In this document: one piece after another, positions 46,797 to 55,887 of the stretch | How the letters are laid out: each line of letters begins with the position of its first letter | Numbering within the stretch: the first letter of the stretch is position 1 | NCBI RefSeq assembly: GCF_011601345.1 | Contig: NZ_JAAORB010000001.1 | Span: forward strand, 124,001-188,000 | From: Roseovarius gahaiensis | Lineage (GTDB): Bacteria; Pseudomonadota; Alphaproteobacteria; Rhodobacterales; Rhodobacteraceae | Length of the DNA: 64,000 bases | Direction of reading: 5' to 3' | Made by a program: the position numbers and the translations under genes | Notes under the pieces: model-generated | The model's input: only the letters and a program-made list of their open reading frames with translations | Databases searched by the model: none | What the model was told of the DNA's origin: nothing

Positions 46797-48311
46797 CTAG
46801 CGATTGCCATCCCCGCCAAAGCGTGCGGCATCGGCTGCGGCCCGCCGGATCGCGTTGGATTTGTGGACGGTTTCCATATATTCGGCCTCGGGGTCGCTGT
46901 CATAGACCACGCCGCCACCGGCCTGAATATATAGTTTTTCGTCCTTTACGACGGCCGTGCGCAGCGCGATGCACACATCCATGTCCCCACCGGCGCTGAA
47001 ATAGCCCACGCCGCCGCCGTAGACACCGCGTTTTTCCGGCTCCAGCTCGTCGATGATTTCCATCGCGCGGACCTTGGGCGCGCCCGAGACCGTCCCTGCA
47101 GGCAAGCCGGCCAACAGCGCCGACAGCGCGTCTTGATCGGGGTCAAGCTCGCCCACCACGTTTGACACGATGTGCATCACGTGGCTGTAACGTTCGATGA
47201 TGAATTCCTCGGTCGGGCGCACGGTGCCGATTTTCGACACGCGGCCCGCATCGTTGCGCCCCAGATCAAGCAGCATCAAATGCTCGGCCAGTTCTTTCTG
47301 GTCGGCCAGCAGGTCTGCCTCGTTGGCGCGATCCTCTTCCGGGGTGGCGCCGCGCGGACGGGTGCCCGCAATGGGCCGGATCGTCACTTGACCCTCCATC
47401 ACCCGAACAAGGATTTCCGGGCTGGCCCCGACCACCTGAAAGCCGCCGAAATTGAAATAGAACATGAACGGCGATGGGTTGGTGCGACGCAACGAGCGAT
47501 AGAGCGCGAAAGGCGGCTGGCGGAAAGGTTGGGTCCAGCGTTGGCTTGGCACCACCTGAAAGATGTCACCGGCGCGGATGTAATCCTTGGCCTTTTCAAC
47601 GGCGGCCTTGTAGCCCGCGTGCGTGAAATTCGACACCGGGGCTTCGTCTTCGGCGGCGGCATGGCCCAGATCGCGGGCTTGTTGGGGCAGGGCGCGGTCA
47701 AGATCGCGAATAGCGTCCATCACACGCTCGGCCGCCTGAGCGTAGGCTGCGCGCGCCGACTGGCCACTGCCTGCCCAAGCTGGGGCCACGACGATCACCT
47801 CGCCCTTGACGCCATCCAGCACCGCCACGACAGACGGCCGCATCATCAGCGCATCGGGCAGGCCCAACGGGTCGGGGTTCACATCGGGCAGATGTTCGAC
47901 CAGCCGGATCATGTCATAACCCAGATAGCCATAGAGCCCCGCACTGGCGGCGGGCAGATCATCGGGCAGGTCGATTTTGCACTCGGCGATCAGGGCGCGC
48001 AGATTGGTCAACGGGTCGCCGTCCTGAGCCTCAAAGCTGTCGCTGTCATAGCGGGCCTGCCGGTTGATGCGGCTGGTCTCGCCATGGCATTGCCAGATCA
48101 GGTCTGGCTTCATGCCGATGATCGAATAGCGGCCACGCGTTTCGCCACCGGTGACGGATTCCAACATGAAGGCATCGCGCGCCGCGCCGGTCAATTTCAG
48201 CATCAAGGAAACTGGCGTGTCCAGATCGGCGGCCAACCGGGCGTGGACCACCTGATTTTGGCCGGATTCAAACCCTTTGGCGAAGTCTTCGAACGAGGGT
48301 GTCAGCTCCAC
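46797..48311 (-). CDS. trpE: anthranilate synthase component I
   Basis: Converts chorismate to anthranilate with the TrpG amidotransferase. 504 residues. The chorismate-binding domain includes SPEILVRVMEGQVTIRPIAG, the catalytic ERYSHVMHIVSNVVGELDPD and GTVSGAPKVRAMEIIDELE, then GVYGGGVGYFSAGGDMDVC. The feedback-site motif appears as FMLESVTGG. Translation starts at GTG with AAGGGG upstream. It lies 11 bp after the ppiD stop, so it is probably transcribed from the ppiD promoter as well. Confidence 0.97.
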   Translation of the reverse strand: MELTPSFEDFAKGFESGQNQVVHARLAADLDTPVSLMLKLTGAARDAFMLESVTGGETRGRYSIIGMKPDLIWQCHGETSRINRQARYDSDSFEAQDGDPLTNLRALIAECKIDLPDDLPAASAGLYGYLGYDMIRLVEHLPDVNPDPLGLPDALMMRPSVVAVLDGVKGEVIVVAPAWAGSGQSARAAYAQAAERVMDAIRDLDRALPQQARDLGHAAAEDEAPVSNFTHAGYKAAVEKAKDYIRAGDIFQVVPSQRWTQPFRQPPFALYRSLRRTNPSPFMFYFNFGGFQVVGASPEILVRVMEGQVTIRPIAGTRPRGATPEEDRANEADLLADQKELAEHLMLLDLGRNDAGRVSKIGTVRPTEEFIIERYSHVMHIVSNVVGELDPDQDALSALLAGLPAGTVSGAPKVRAMEIIDELEPEKRGVYGGGVGYFSAGGDMDVCIALRTAVVKDEKLYIQAGGGVVYDSDPEAEYMETVHKSNAIRRAAADAARFGGDGNR

Positions 48312-48322
48312 GTCAGGGCCCC

Positions 48323-50164
48323 TTACTGGAAATTCGAATGCACGGCGTTGATCGCCTGTTGGTCGATGGTCAGCCCCGCGCGTTGGCGGATATCGTTCGC
48401 CAGCATCTGGAACATGTCTTGCGCCAGCCCCGATGCGGCCTGTTCGCGCAGGCGTTGCTGCAAGGTCGCCAGTTCGGGCGACGATGTATCCGGCGCGCGG
48501 ACATCGTCCAGCCGCAACACGAAAATACGCGCATTGCCGTCGATCACGGTCACGTCGCCCTTGTCCATGCCGAATACGGTTTCGATAAATTCCGGCGGTG
48601 TATCGGGTTGAAACCCCTGCCGCGTCAGATCGGTCGCCATGGTGGGATCAAGCCCCAGCTCTTCAAAACTCGCACCGGTGCGCAATTGGGCAAGCTGCGG
48701 ATCGACCTGCGCCTTGAGCGCGTCCACTGTGGCTTGCGCCCGCCAACCGGCCACAACGGCGCTGCGCACCTCGTCAAGCGGTTGAACCTCGGGATCAATC
48801 ACATCGTCCAGACGCAGCGCAAAGATGCCGCCATCGTCCAGATCCATGACTTCGGGATAATCCTCGGCGGTGACGCTGTCTGCGGCCTCACGGAACTTGG
48901 CATAGGCGGCAATGCCATCTCTGACCTCGTCGTGCCAATCCAAGGTTCCGGTTTGCATATCGGTTTCCGCGGCCAGATCCTCAATCGTGGCGCCACCGGC
49001 CAGCAGATCGTCGATATTGGTGATCTGGGTTTCAATCACCCGGCGGGCGCGGTCACTGGCCAGTTCGTCGCGCAGTTCGGCCTCGGCCTCTTCAAAGGTG
49101 GTTTCCTGTGCGGCGAGAATGGCGTTCACGCGAAACAGGGCGGGGCCAAGATCGGTGTCGAGCGGGCCGACGATGTCGCCGGACTGTGCCGCGAAAATCG
49201 GATCGGCGGCTGCGTCCAGATCGTTTTCAGTGACATCGCCCATGTCGATATCAGCCAGCGCAAGGCCGCGTTCGGCCACAAGATCTTCAAAGGTGATGTC
49301 GCCATCTTCGATCCGGGCCAGCGCGTCGTTTGCTGTGGTGCTGTCGGCAAAGATCAGACGTTCGACAAGGCGGCGTTCGGGTTGGCGGAATTCGTCAATC
49401 CGGGCCTCATAGGCGTCGCGCATGGATTGTTCATCAACCTCGACCGTGTCGATGATCATCTCGGGCGTCAGATAGGCATAGGTGATGCGCTTGACCTGCG
49501 GCGTGGTGAAATCCGGCAGGTGGCTTTGATGGTAGGCTTTCAATTCTTCGTCGGTTGGCGCGGGCAGGCCGGTGTCCAGATCGCTGCGTTGCAGTGTGGC
49601 AAAGGACACATCCCGTTCTTCGGCCAGATAGGTCAGCAGCGGATTGGTATAACCGTCCGGGGCCTTGATGCCGGCCATGATCGCGGCTTGCAGCAAAGAG
49701 CGCGCGGTGTCGGCACGCATGTCTTCTTCGAACTCTGCCTCGCTCAGCCCGGTGCGGTCGAGAGCAAAGGAATAGGCCTCGCGGTCAAAATTGCCGTCGA
49801 TGCCCTGAAATCCGGGAATCTCCAGAATTTGCTGGCGCAGGTTTTCGTCGCCAATCGAAATCCCAAGCCGCCCGGCCTCATGATCCAGCGAGGCGGTGGC
49901 AATCAATCGCGACAAAACCGCATCTGTCACACCGTTCTGGCGGGCCTGCTGTAGCGTCATCGGTTGGCCGCTGCCAGCCGCGCCCGCGTTCAGTTCGTTT
50001 TGCAGCGCGCGGGCATATTCGTTCATGTCGATCTCGGTGTCGCCGACGCTGCCGACGCTGCGCACATTGCCCGACAGGTTGGTGACGCCAAAGCCCCCCA
50101 GCCCAAGGATCAGCAGACCCATCAAGATCCAGACCAGCGTTTTCGAAATGCTATTGGCTGCCAT
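48323..50164 (-). CDS. peptidyl-prolyl isomerase, SurA/PpiD-like
   Basis: A 613-residue envelope foldase. One N-terminal helix (LVWILMGLLILGLGGFGVTN, about 9-28) anchors it to the inner membrane with the bulk in the periplasm. A SurA-N-like chaperone region follows, and the parvulin-type domain is in the middle (FADSTTANDALARIEDGDIT, LVAERGLALADIDMGDVTEN, GDIVGPLDTDLGPALFRVNA), with a second degenerate one after it. This matches PpiD. Upstream of trpE, from which only 11 bp separates it. Confidence 0.88.
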   Translation of the reverse strand: MAANSISKTLVWILMGLLILGLGGFGVTNLSGNVRSVGSVGDTEIDMNEYARALQNELNAGAAGSGQPMTLQQARQNGVTDAVLSRLIATASLDHEAGRLGISIGDENLRQQILEIPGFQGIDGNFDREAYSFALDRTGLSEAEFEEDMRADTARSLLQAAIMAGIKAPDGYTNPLLTYLAEERDVSFATLQRSDLDTGLPAPTDEELKAYHQSHLPDFTTPQVKRITYAYLTPEMIIDTVEVDEQSMRDAYEARIDEFRQPERRLVERLIFADSTTANDALARIEDGDITFEDLVAERGLALADIDMGDVTENDLDAAADPIFAAQSGDIVGPLDTDLGPALFRVNAILAAQETTFEEAEAELRDELASDRARRVIETQITNIDDLLAGGATIEDLAAETDMQTGTLDWHDEVRDGIAAYAKFREAADSVTAEDYPEVMDLDDGGIFALRLDDVIDPEVQPLDEVRSAVVAGWRAQATVDALKAQVDPQLAQLRTGASFEELGLDPTMATDLTRQGFQPDTPPEFIETVFGMDKGDVTVIDGNARIFVLRLDDVRAPDTSSPELATLQQRLREQAASGLAQDMFQMLANDIRQRAGLTIDQQAINAVHSNFQ

Positions 50165-50208
50165 AAGGCCCCCTGTCAGACGGCGTTGGGTTCAATGTTC
50201 GGGACTGT

Positions 50209-51414
50209 CTACGCGCTGTCCGGGGCAGGGGCAAGAGGCCAGCGCAGACCCGCCAGCCGCCCAAACAAGGTGTCGATTCCAGCGCGGTCCACATTGGCAA
50301 AGGCCACGCGCAGTTCATGGCCCGCGGTTGGGCTGTCTTCGGGTTGAAACATGGTGCCCGGCAACAGCAATACGCTTGCCTCGCGCACCAATGCCGGGGC
50401 CAGTTCGTTTGACGGCATCGCGAACGGGTGGCGCAGGTAGGCAAAATAAGCGCCGCAGCCTCGCAATTCCCAGCCCTGAGCGGCCAGTTTCGGCATCGCG
50501 TCGTGAATGGCGGCGCGCCGGTCAAGAATTTCAGCGCGTTCGCCCGCCAGCCATTGCGACAGGTTGCGCATGCCCCACAGCGCCGCGATCTGGCCCAGTT
50601 GGTTGGGGCAGATGGTGACGGTATCCAGAAACTTCTCAGCTTGTGCCAAGCGCGCAGGGCTGGCCACCATCGCGCCGACCCTATGACCGGTCAGCCGGTA
50701 TGCCTTGGAAAAGGAATAAAGCTGGATCAGCGTTTGATCCCAATCGGTATCGGCAAACAGATCATGCGGCGCGCCGGGGCGGGCATCGAAATCGCGGTAA
50801 GTCTCGTCGATGATCAAGGCCAGCCCGTGCTGTTGCGCCAGCGTATAAAACGCGCGCACCAGATCGGCGGGGTATTCGACGCCGCCGGGATTGTTGGGCG
50901 TGACCAGAACGATGGCGCGGGTGCGCGGGGTGATCAGGTGCGCGGCTTCGTCCGGGTCGGGCAAAAGTTCGGCCCGTGCGGGCAGGGGCACGGCTGCCAC
51001 GCCGGACATATCCAGCCACATTTTATGATTGAAATACCAAGGCGTTGGCACGATCACCTCGTCGCCGTCGGCGCATAGTGTGGCGATCGCCGCGCAAAAG
51101 GCCTGATTGCAGCCCGAGGTGATGGCCACGTTCTGCGCCGCAAGCGCACCGCCATAGGTCGACGACCATTGGTGGGCCACTTCTTCGCGCAGATCGGGGC
51201 GGCCCAGAACCGGGCCATAAAGATGCGCCTGAGGATCGCTGAGTGCGGCGTCGGCGATGATCTGGCGCAACGGTTCAGGTGGCGGGTCAACGGGCGCGGC
51301 CTGACTGACATTGATCAGCGGGCGGTCGATGGGGAAATCGACCCCATCAAGCCAGCGGCGCGCCTCCATGACTGGCGGCGAAAAGGTGCGGGCCGTGCGC
51401 GGCGTATGTGTCAT
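50209..51414 (-). CDS. class I/II PLP-dependent aminotransferase
   Basis: A 401-residue aspartate-aminotransferase-fold enzyme. The cofactor lysine is in LYSFSKAYRLTGHRVGAMVA (about residue 235), with the substrate-binding asparagine in VTPNNPGGVEYP and ETYRDFDARPG for the ring stack. The C-terminal arginine seems to be in ELRVAFANVDRAGIDTL. Precise substrate unknown; it could be aromatic or aspartate. It is 24 bp from gpt on the same strand, and part of a minus-strand group with lysE-like and fabI genes. Confidence 0.87.
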   Translation of the reverse strand: MTHTPRTARTFSPPVMEARRWLDGVDFPIDRPLINVSQAAPVDPPPEPLRQIIADAALSDPQAHLYGPVLGRPDLREEVAHQWSSTYGGALAAQNVAITSGCNQAFCAAIATLCADGDEVIVPTPWYFNHKMWLDMSGVAAVPLPARAELLPDPDEAAHLITPRTRAIVLVTPNNPGGVEYPADLVRAFYTLAQQHGLALIIDETYRDFDARPGAPHDLFADTDWDQTLIQLYSFSKAYRLTGHRVGAMVASPARLAQAEKFLDTVTICPNQLGQIAALWGMRNLSQWLAGERAEILDRRAAIHDAMPKLAAQGWELRGCGAYFAYLRHPFAMPSNELAPALVREASVLLLPGTMFQPEDSPTAGHELRVAFANVDRAGIDTLFGRLAGLRWPLAPAPDSA

Positions 51415-51438
51415 GATAAGGCTCCGGTCAGGGGTATG

Positions 51439-51936
51439 TCATGCCCCGCGATAAGGTTCCACGTATTGCAGGGCCATGTCCCACGGGAAGAAAATCCACG
51501 TGTCCTGACTGACTTCGGTGACGAAGGTCTGCACCATCTCGCGGCCCATCGGTTTGGCGTAAACAGTCGCAACATGCGCTTTGGGCAAAAGCGCCCGCAC
51601 CACTTCAAGCGTTTTGCCGGTATCGACCAGATCATCGACGATCAGCACGCCCTCGCCGTTGCCCACCAGATCGGGATCAGGGGATTTTATCACCCGTGGC
51701 GCAGATTGCGTTTGATGGTCATAGGATTTCACGCTGATCGTGTCCACGGCGCGAATATCCAATTCGCGCGCCACGATCATCGCCGGGGCCATACCGCCAC
51801 GGGTGATGGCCACCACAGCGTTCCAACCGCCTTGCGGGCTGGTATCCTGCAACCGCCACGCCAACGCGCGGGCATCGCGGTGCAACTGGTCCCAACTGAC
51901 GTGAAAGCCTTTTTCGTGCGGCAAGCGGTCGGTCAT
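51439..51936 (-). CDS. gpt: xanthine-guanine phosphoribosyltransferase
   Basis: Salvages xanthine and guanine to nucleotides with PRPP. 165 residues, family length. The phosphoribosyl loop is [20 protein letters not shown] and the pyrophosphate-binding [19 protein letters not shown] is present. An AAAGGATC site precedes the ATG. Confidence 0.93.
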   Translation of the reverse strand: MTDRLPHEKGFHVSWDQLHRDARALAWRLQDTSPQGGWNAVVAITRGGMAPAMIVARELDIRAVDTISVKSYDHQTQSAPRVIKSPDPDLVGNGEGVLIVDDLVDTGKTLEVVRALLPKAHVATVYAKPMGREMVQTFVTEVSQDTWIFFPWDMALQYVEPYRGA

Positions 51937-51969
51937 CCTCTGATCCTTTCGGTCTTTTGTATGGGCGCT

Positions 51970-52566
51970 TCAGATCGCCACGCGCAGGGCCAGAACGCCT
52001 AGTATAGCGGCGGCGGCCCGGTCGCATTGGGCTTTGAAGGCGATATATCTGTGCTGAAAGGCAGGCAAGGCCAGCCCGAAGGCCAACAGCGCGAAGAACG
52101 AGACTTCAAGCAGCAATTGGTTGCCCAACACCAACAGCGCCTGCCCGCCGGTGGGCATCGCGGGGAACACGGTTGTGAAAATCGCCGCCAGACACACCAC
52201 GGCCTTGGGATTGGCCAGATTGGTCAGCAGGCCCAGCCAAAAGCCCTGTGCGCCGCGCGGCGCGCTGGTGTTCAGCGCCCGGTCGGCGTTGCGCCACAGC
52301 GTGACGGCAAACCACACTAGATAGGCCGCGCCACATAGCTTCAGGGTTATGAAGGCCCAAGGCGCGACGGCGAACAGTGCCGTTAGCCCAAGAATGGCCA
52401 TCACGCTCCAACTCATACCGCCAATGGCCAGCCCCAAACCGCAGGCCAGCGCGGATTTTCGCCCACCGGTCACCGCGGCGCGCAGCATCGCGACCAGCGC
52501 GGGCCCCGGTGAGACCAGCGCGCCAAGCATGGCGATGTTGAAAGCGATCAGCGCGGTGGCGTCCAA
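51970..52566 (-). CDS. LysE/RhtB-family amino acid exporter
   Basis: A 198-residue inner-membrane exporter with about six helices. The family signature is GALVSPGPALVAMLRAAV in the first helix and KSALACGLGLAIG. Other spans include FALLAFGLALPAFQ and the C-terminal AAAILGVLALRVAI. The start is an unusual TTG with GGAGGCC 4 bases upstream, giving MDATALIAFN. The exported amino acid is unknown. Confidence 0.87.
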   Translation of the reverse strand: MDATALIAFNIAMLGALVSPGPALVAMLRAAVTGGRKSALACGLGLAIGGMSWSVMAILGLTALFAVAPWAFITLKLCGAAYLVWFAVTLWRNADRALNTSAPRGAQGFWLGLLTNLANPKAVVCLAAIFTTVFPAMPTGGQALLVLGNQLLLEVSFFALLAFGLALPAFQHRYIAFKAQCDRAAAAILGVLALRVAI

Positions 52567-52581
52567 GGTGGCCTCCTGCGA

Positions 52582-53391
52582 TTATGAGGTGGCGTCAATA
52601 TCCGGGGCGTCCACGGCCTTCATGCCGACGACATGATAGCCCGCGTCGACATGCAGGTTTTCCCCGGTCACCCCGCTTCCCAGATCGGACAGAAGATAAA
52701 GCGCGGATTTGCCAACGTCGTCGATGGTCACGTTGCGGCGCAGGGGCGAGTTCAGCTCGTTCCATTTCAGGATATAGCGGAAATCGCCGATGCCGCTGGC
52801 GGCCAGCGTCTTGATCGGGCCGGCGGAGATGGCGTTGACGCGGATATTGTCCTTGCCCAAATCTTCGGCCAGATATTTGACCGACGCTTCAAGCGCGGCC
52901 TTAGCCACCCCCATGACGTTATAATGCGGCATCACCTGTTCGGCACCATAATATGTCAGCGTCAGGGCGCTGCCGCCGTCTGTCATCAGCTTTTCGGCGC
53001 GCTGCATCACAGAGGTGAAGCTGTAACAGCTGACCTCCATGGTCATCAGGAAATTGTCGCGGCTGGTATCCACATAGCGACCGCGCAGTTCTGACTTGTC
53101 CGAAAACCCGATGGCGTGGACCAGAAAGTCAATCTTGCCCCAAACCTTTTCAATCTCGGCGAAGGTGGCATCAATCGACGCAGCATCGGATACGTTGCAG
53201 TCAAACAGATGCTCGACGCCCAGACTGTCGGCCAGCGGCGCAACCCGCTTGCGAAAGGCATCCCCCATGTAGGTAAACGCCAGCTCGGCCCCGGCATCGG
53301 CGCAGGCCTTGGCGATGCCCCACGCGATGGATTTATCATTTGCAACGCCCATAATAAGGCCGCGCTTGCCCGCCATTAGTTGATTTGACAT
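52582..53391 (-). CDS. fabI: NADH-dependent enoyl-ACP reductase
   Basis: Last reduction in fatty acid elongation. 269 residues. NAD-binding MGVANDKSIAWGIAKA, the active site Tyr-X6-Lys in HYNVMGVAKAALEASVKYLA (residues around 158-165) and the FabI substrate loop in AISAGPIKTLAASGIGDFR are clear. The start at 53391 gives MSNQLMAGKRG with a GAGGAC site; an ATG 18 bp further up is also possible. This is the target enzyme of triclosan in other bacteria. Confidence 0.96.
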   Translation of the reverse strand: MSNQLMAGKRGLIMGVANDKSIAWGIAKACADAGAELAFTYMGDAFRKRVAPLADSLGVEHLFDCNVSDAASIDATFAEIEKVWGKIDFLVHAIGFSDKSELRGRYVDTSRDNFLMTMEVSCYSFTSVMQRAEKLMTDGGSALTLTYYGAEQVMPHYNVMGVAKAALEASVKYLAEDLGKDNIRVNAISAGPIKTLAASGIGDFRYILKWNELNSPLRRNVTIDDVGKSALYLLSDLGSGVTGENLHVDAGYHVVGMKAVDAPDIDATS

Positions 53392-53571
53392 GTTTTGTCC
53401 TCGGCCCATCTGTTCTCCGCTCCATGACGCTTTAGGCGATCAACTATAAGGCATCAAGGGAAAGCGGTTATTGCCGATGTTTGTGCGATAACGAAATCTG
53501 CGGAATGGCACGAATTTTTATGGCGTATCATGCGCAAAGTCGTAACAATAGGATAAGAAAAGGGCGGGCAC

Positions 53572-54177
53572 ATGACAGACAGAACCGATATCTTTGCAGG
53601 AGACGATCCGTTTGAAATCGCGCGCCGTTGGTTGGCCGAGGCGACCGAGACGGAACTGAATGATCCCAATGCTATGGCCTTGTCTACGGTTGACGCGGAC
53701 GGGCTTCCGAATGTGCGAATGGTCTTGCTGAAAGACATCACCGACGACGCGTTTTGGTTTTACACGAATTATGACAGTGTAAAGGGACAAGAGTTGCAGG
53801 GCGCGGGCAAGGCGGCGATTGTCCTGCATTGGAAATCTTTGCGCCGGCAGCTTCGCGTGCGGGGCACAGTCACCCGCGATGACGGCCCCGAGGCAGATGC
53901 CTATTACGCGTCACGATCCCTCAAAAGCAGGCTGGGCGCGTGGGCCTCGAAACAATCGCGGCCCTTGTCGTCGCGCACCGCCCTTATGGCCGAGGTCGCG
54001 AAGATGACCGCACGGCACGGCACAAATCCGCCGAGACCACCCTTTTGGGGAGGTTTCAGAATCAATCCTGTCGAGATTGAATTCTGGGCGGACGGTGCGT
54101 TCAGGCTGCATGACAGGTTCGTCTGGCGCCGCGAAGACCCTGATAAAGCATGGGAAATTACCCGTCTCAACCCGTGA
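53572..54177 (+). CDS. pdxH: pyridoxamine 5'-phosphate oxidase
   Basis: FMN enzyme that makes pyridoxal 5'-phosphate from pyridoxine or pyridoxamine phosphate. 201 residues. The N-terminal segment [20 protein letters not shown], the FMN-binding [20 protein letters not shown] and the C-terminal [13 protein letters not shown] are as expected. It reads away from fabI, over a 180-bp spacer that is AT-rich. Confidence 0.95.
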   Translation: MTDRTDIFAGDDPFEIARRWLAEATETELNDPNAMALSTVDADGLPNVRMVLLKDITDDAFWFYTNYDSVKGQELQGAGKAAIVLHWKSLRRQLRVRGTVTRDDGPEADAYYASRSLKSRLGAWASKQSRPLSSRTALMAEVAKMTARHGTNPPRPPFWGGFRINPVEIEFWADGAFRLHDRFVWRREDPDKAWEITRLNP

Positions 54178-54302
54178 CATTCACGTGTCGTCAAATGCAA
54201 GGCGCTGAATATAAATAGGATTATTGCTTGTAACAGGGTGATGAATTGAAGCAAGACTAAACCGGGGTCTCTGGGGATAAAGACTGTTTAGGTAGGAAAG
54301 AA

Positions 54303-54839
54303 GTGACCAAAGAAAATGAACGTATCCGAAGAGTAACGGGGCGCGTTAAGTGGTTTGATCCGATTAAAGGGTTTGGTTTTGTAGTCGCCGATGAAGGTGG
54401 TCCTGATATTCTGTTGCACGCAAATGTTTTGCGCAATTTTGGCCAAAGTTCGGTTGCAGACCGGGCTGGTGTGGAAATTGATGTGCAAGACACCGAGCGC
54501 GGTGTCCAAGCCGTAGAAGTTCTGAGTATCGAGCCGCCGGAGGACATCGAAGGCACCGGGCTGAGCGATCTGGAAGAAATCGATCCCGAGCTTGTGCGCG
54601 CGGCGCCGCTTGAGCCGGCACGCGTGAAATGGTTCGATAAGGGCAAGGGGTTTGGGTTTGCCAACACCTTTGGCCGCGAGGAAGATGTTTTCGTGCATGT
54701 CGAGGTTCTGCGCCGGTCCGGCTTGGCCGATCTGCAACCGGGCGAAGCTTTGGCCATGCGCGTGATAGATGGTAAACGTGGCCGTATGGCCATGGAGGTG
54801 TGTGGATGGGAGATGGCGGTAAAACAGCACGACGGCTAA
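54303..54839 (+). CDS. two-domain cold-shock protein
   Basis: A 178-residue protein with two cold-shock domains (about residues 11-70 and 104-165). RNP1-like motifs are visible: GFGFVVADEG in the first and GKGFGFANTF with VFVHVEV in the second. The linker (EPPEDIEGTGLSDLEEIDPE) is acidic. CSD pairs in alphaproteobacteria bind single-stranded nucleic acid and are often cold- or stationary-phase related. Start is a GTG; a TAGGTAGGAAAG site lies upstream. It overlaps the DUF192 gene by 34 bp. Confidence 0.9.
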   Translation: MTKENERIRRVTGRVKWFDPIKGFGFVVADEGGPDILLHANVLRNFGQSSVADRAGVEIDVQDTERGVQAVEVLSIEPPEDIEGTGLSDLEEIDPELVRAAPLEPARVKWFDKGKGFGFANTFGREEDVFVHVEVLRRSGLADLQPGEALAMRVIDGKRGRMAMEVCGWEMAVKQHDG

Positions 54840-55294
54840 CGCTTGCACTGTGTGTTTTGGCGTTTGGAACGCCGGTTGTCGCGGGCGACGTGTGCCGCGA
54901 CAACCGGGTTTCTGTGCGTGGCGACTGGGGGCAGGCGGCGTTCACCGTTGAGGTTGCCGACGATGCCGAGGAACGCGCGCAAGGCCTGATGAACCGCGAG
55001 AGCATGGCAAAGACGGCCGGAATGCTATTCGTCTATCCCGCGCCGAAACGTGTGGGCTTTTGGATGAAAAACACGTTGATCGAACTGGATATGATCTTTG
55101 CCGACCGCACCGGGACTGTGCGGCGGGTGCATCATCGTGCCCAACCGCATGATGAACGCCCGATCATGGGCGGGCGCGCTATCCAGTATGTGCTTGAGAT
55201 CAACGGCGGCTTGGCGGCCCAGTTGGGGATTTCAGAGGGCAGCCAACTGCGACATCCGGCAATTGATACGAAAGCGGCGGCTTGGCCCTGTTAG
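54806..55294 (+). CDS. DUF192-family exported protein
   Basis: A 162-residue protein with a signal peptide (LTLALCVLAFGTPVVAGDV) and a DUF192 domain. The conserved GLMNRESMAKTAGMLFVYP and VGFWMKNTLIELDMIF patterns identify the family, with QYVLEINGGLAAQLGI at the end. The role is unknown. The ATG at 54806 sits 7 bases after GGAGG and inside the end of the cold-shock gene, so translation is coupled. A GTG 6 bp earlier is an alternative. Confidence 0.9.
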   Translation: MGDGGKTARRLTLALCVLAFGTPVVAGDVCRDNRVSVRGDWGQAAFTVEVADDAEERAQGLMNRESMAKTAGMLFVYPAPKRVGFWMKNTLIELDMIFADRTGTVRRVHHRAQPHDERPIMGGRAIQYVLEINGGLAAQLGISEGSQLRHPAIDTKAAAWPC

Positions 55295-55338
55295 GGGGTT
55301 TTCAAACCGGTTTTGTCCGAGTATGCACAGCCTTGGTT

Positions 55339-55415
55339 CGGGGCGTAGCGCAGTCTGGTAGCGCACCTGTTTTGGGTACAGGGGGTCGTGAGTTCGAATC
55401 TCGCCGCCCCGACCA
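55339..55415 (+). tRNA. tRNA-Pro (anticodon TGG)
   Basis: A 77-nt cloverleaf: acceptor stem CGGGGCG pairs with CGCCCCG, D arm TAGCGCAGTCTGGTAGCGCA, anticodon stem CCTGT/ACAGG with loop TTTGGGT giving anticodon TGG, T arm GTGAGTTCGAATCTCGC, and an encoded CCA end. The D loop carries GG and the T loop TTCGAAT, as in functional tRNAs. No integrase or att-like repeat is seen next to it. Confidence 0.97.
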
Positions 55416-55556
55416 ATCTCAAGCACACAAGATCTTGTAGCAAAGAGTAGCCCGCCCTTCGGCGGTGGCTACCTGTTGGTATAGCCTCAGTTTCTGATAG
55501 TTTTATAAGTCATTATCTGAATTGAGTGCAGTGCGGGTTTTTTTGTCACTGTCTTG

Positions 55557-55591
55557 TTATCCACAACATGTAGATCAACAGTGGTGGATAA
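55557..55591. promoter_or_regulatory. pair of inverted DnaA-box-like sites
   Basis: A perfect TTATCCACA at 55557-55565 and, inverted, GGTGGATAA (one mismatch) at 55583-55591. A third related TGTGGATGA is at 55737-55745. DnaA is known to control nrd genes in E. coli, so a role in nrdJ control is possible; origin function is not supported. Confidence 0.4.
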
Positions 55592-55842
55592 CTGCGCTGT
55601 GCCACGAGTCGCGCAGCACTGACGGCTTGGGCCATGTTCAAGCAATTTATGAATGCTTTGAGATAAATCTTTTATTTAACACCATTTTTGCTTTTCGATG
55701 CCAAGCGGCGTGCCATCAGATCCTTGGATCATGGTCTGTGGATGAATCGTCGCCGGCCTTTGTCGGTATGCGGCCAGCCCAAAGGTCAATGTTTTTTTGC
55801 GGCAGATTGTGTAAAAAAAGCCGTTGACCAAAGCACCTTTCA

Positions 55843-55887
55843 TACGCCAGATTGTGGCCATCGCTCAGCGGGCCACAAGATATAGTG
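55843..55887. promoter_or_regulatory. probable NrdR boxes upstream of nrdJ
   Basis: CACAAGATATAGTG at 55874-55887 fits the NrdR box pattern (CACWATATATWGTG). Exactly 31 bp upstream, centre to centre, a weaker TACGCCAGATTGTG keeps the right half (ATTGTG). Paired boxes spaced by three helix turns are the rule for NrdR, the repressor of ribonucleotide reductase genes. Confidence 0.6.

Noticed and set aside
48312-48322. Tryptophan attenuator before trpE
   Set aside because: Only 11 bp separate trpE from the preceding gene, leaving no room for a leader peptide or attenuator.
55339-55415. tRNA-Pro as an integration site
   Set aside because: No duplicated tRNA 3' end, integrase or composition change was seen nearby.
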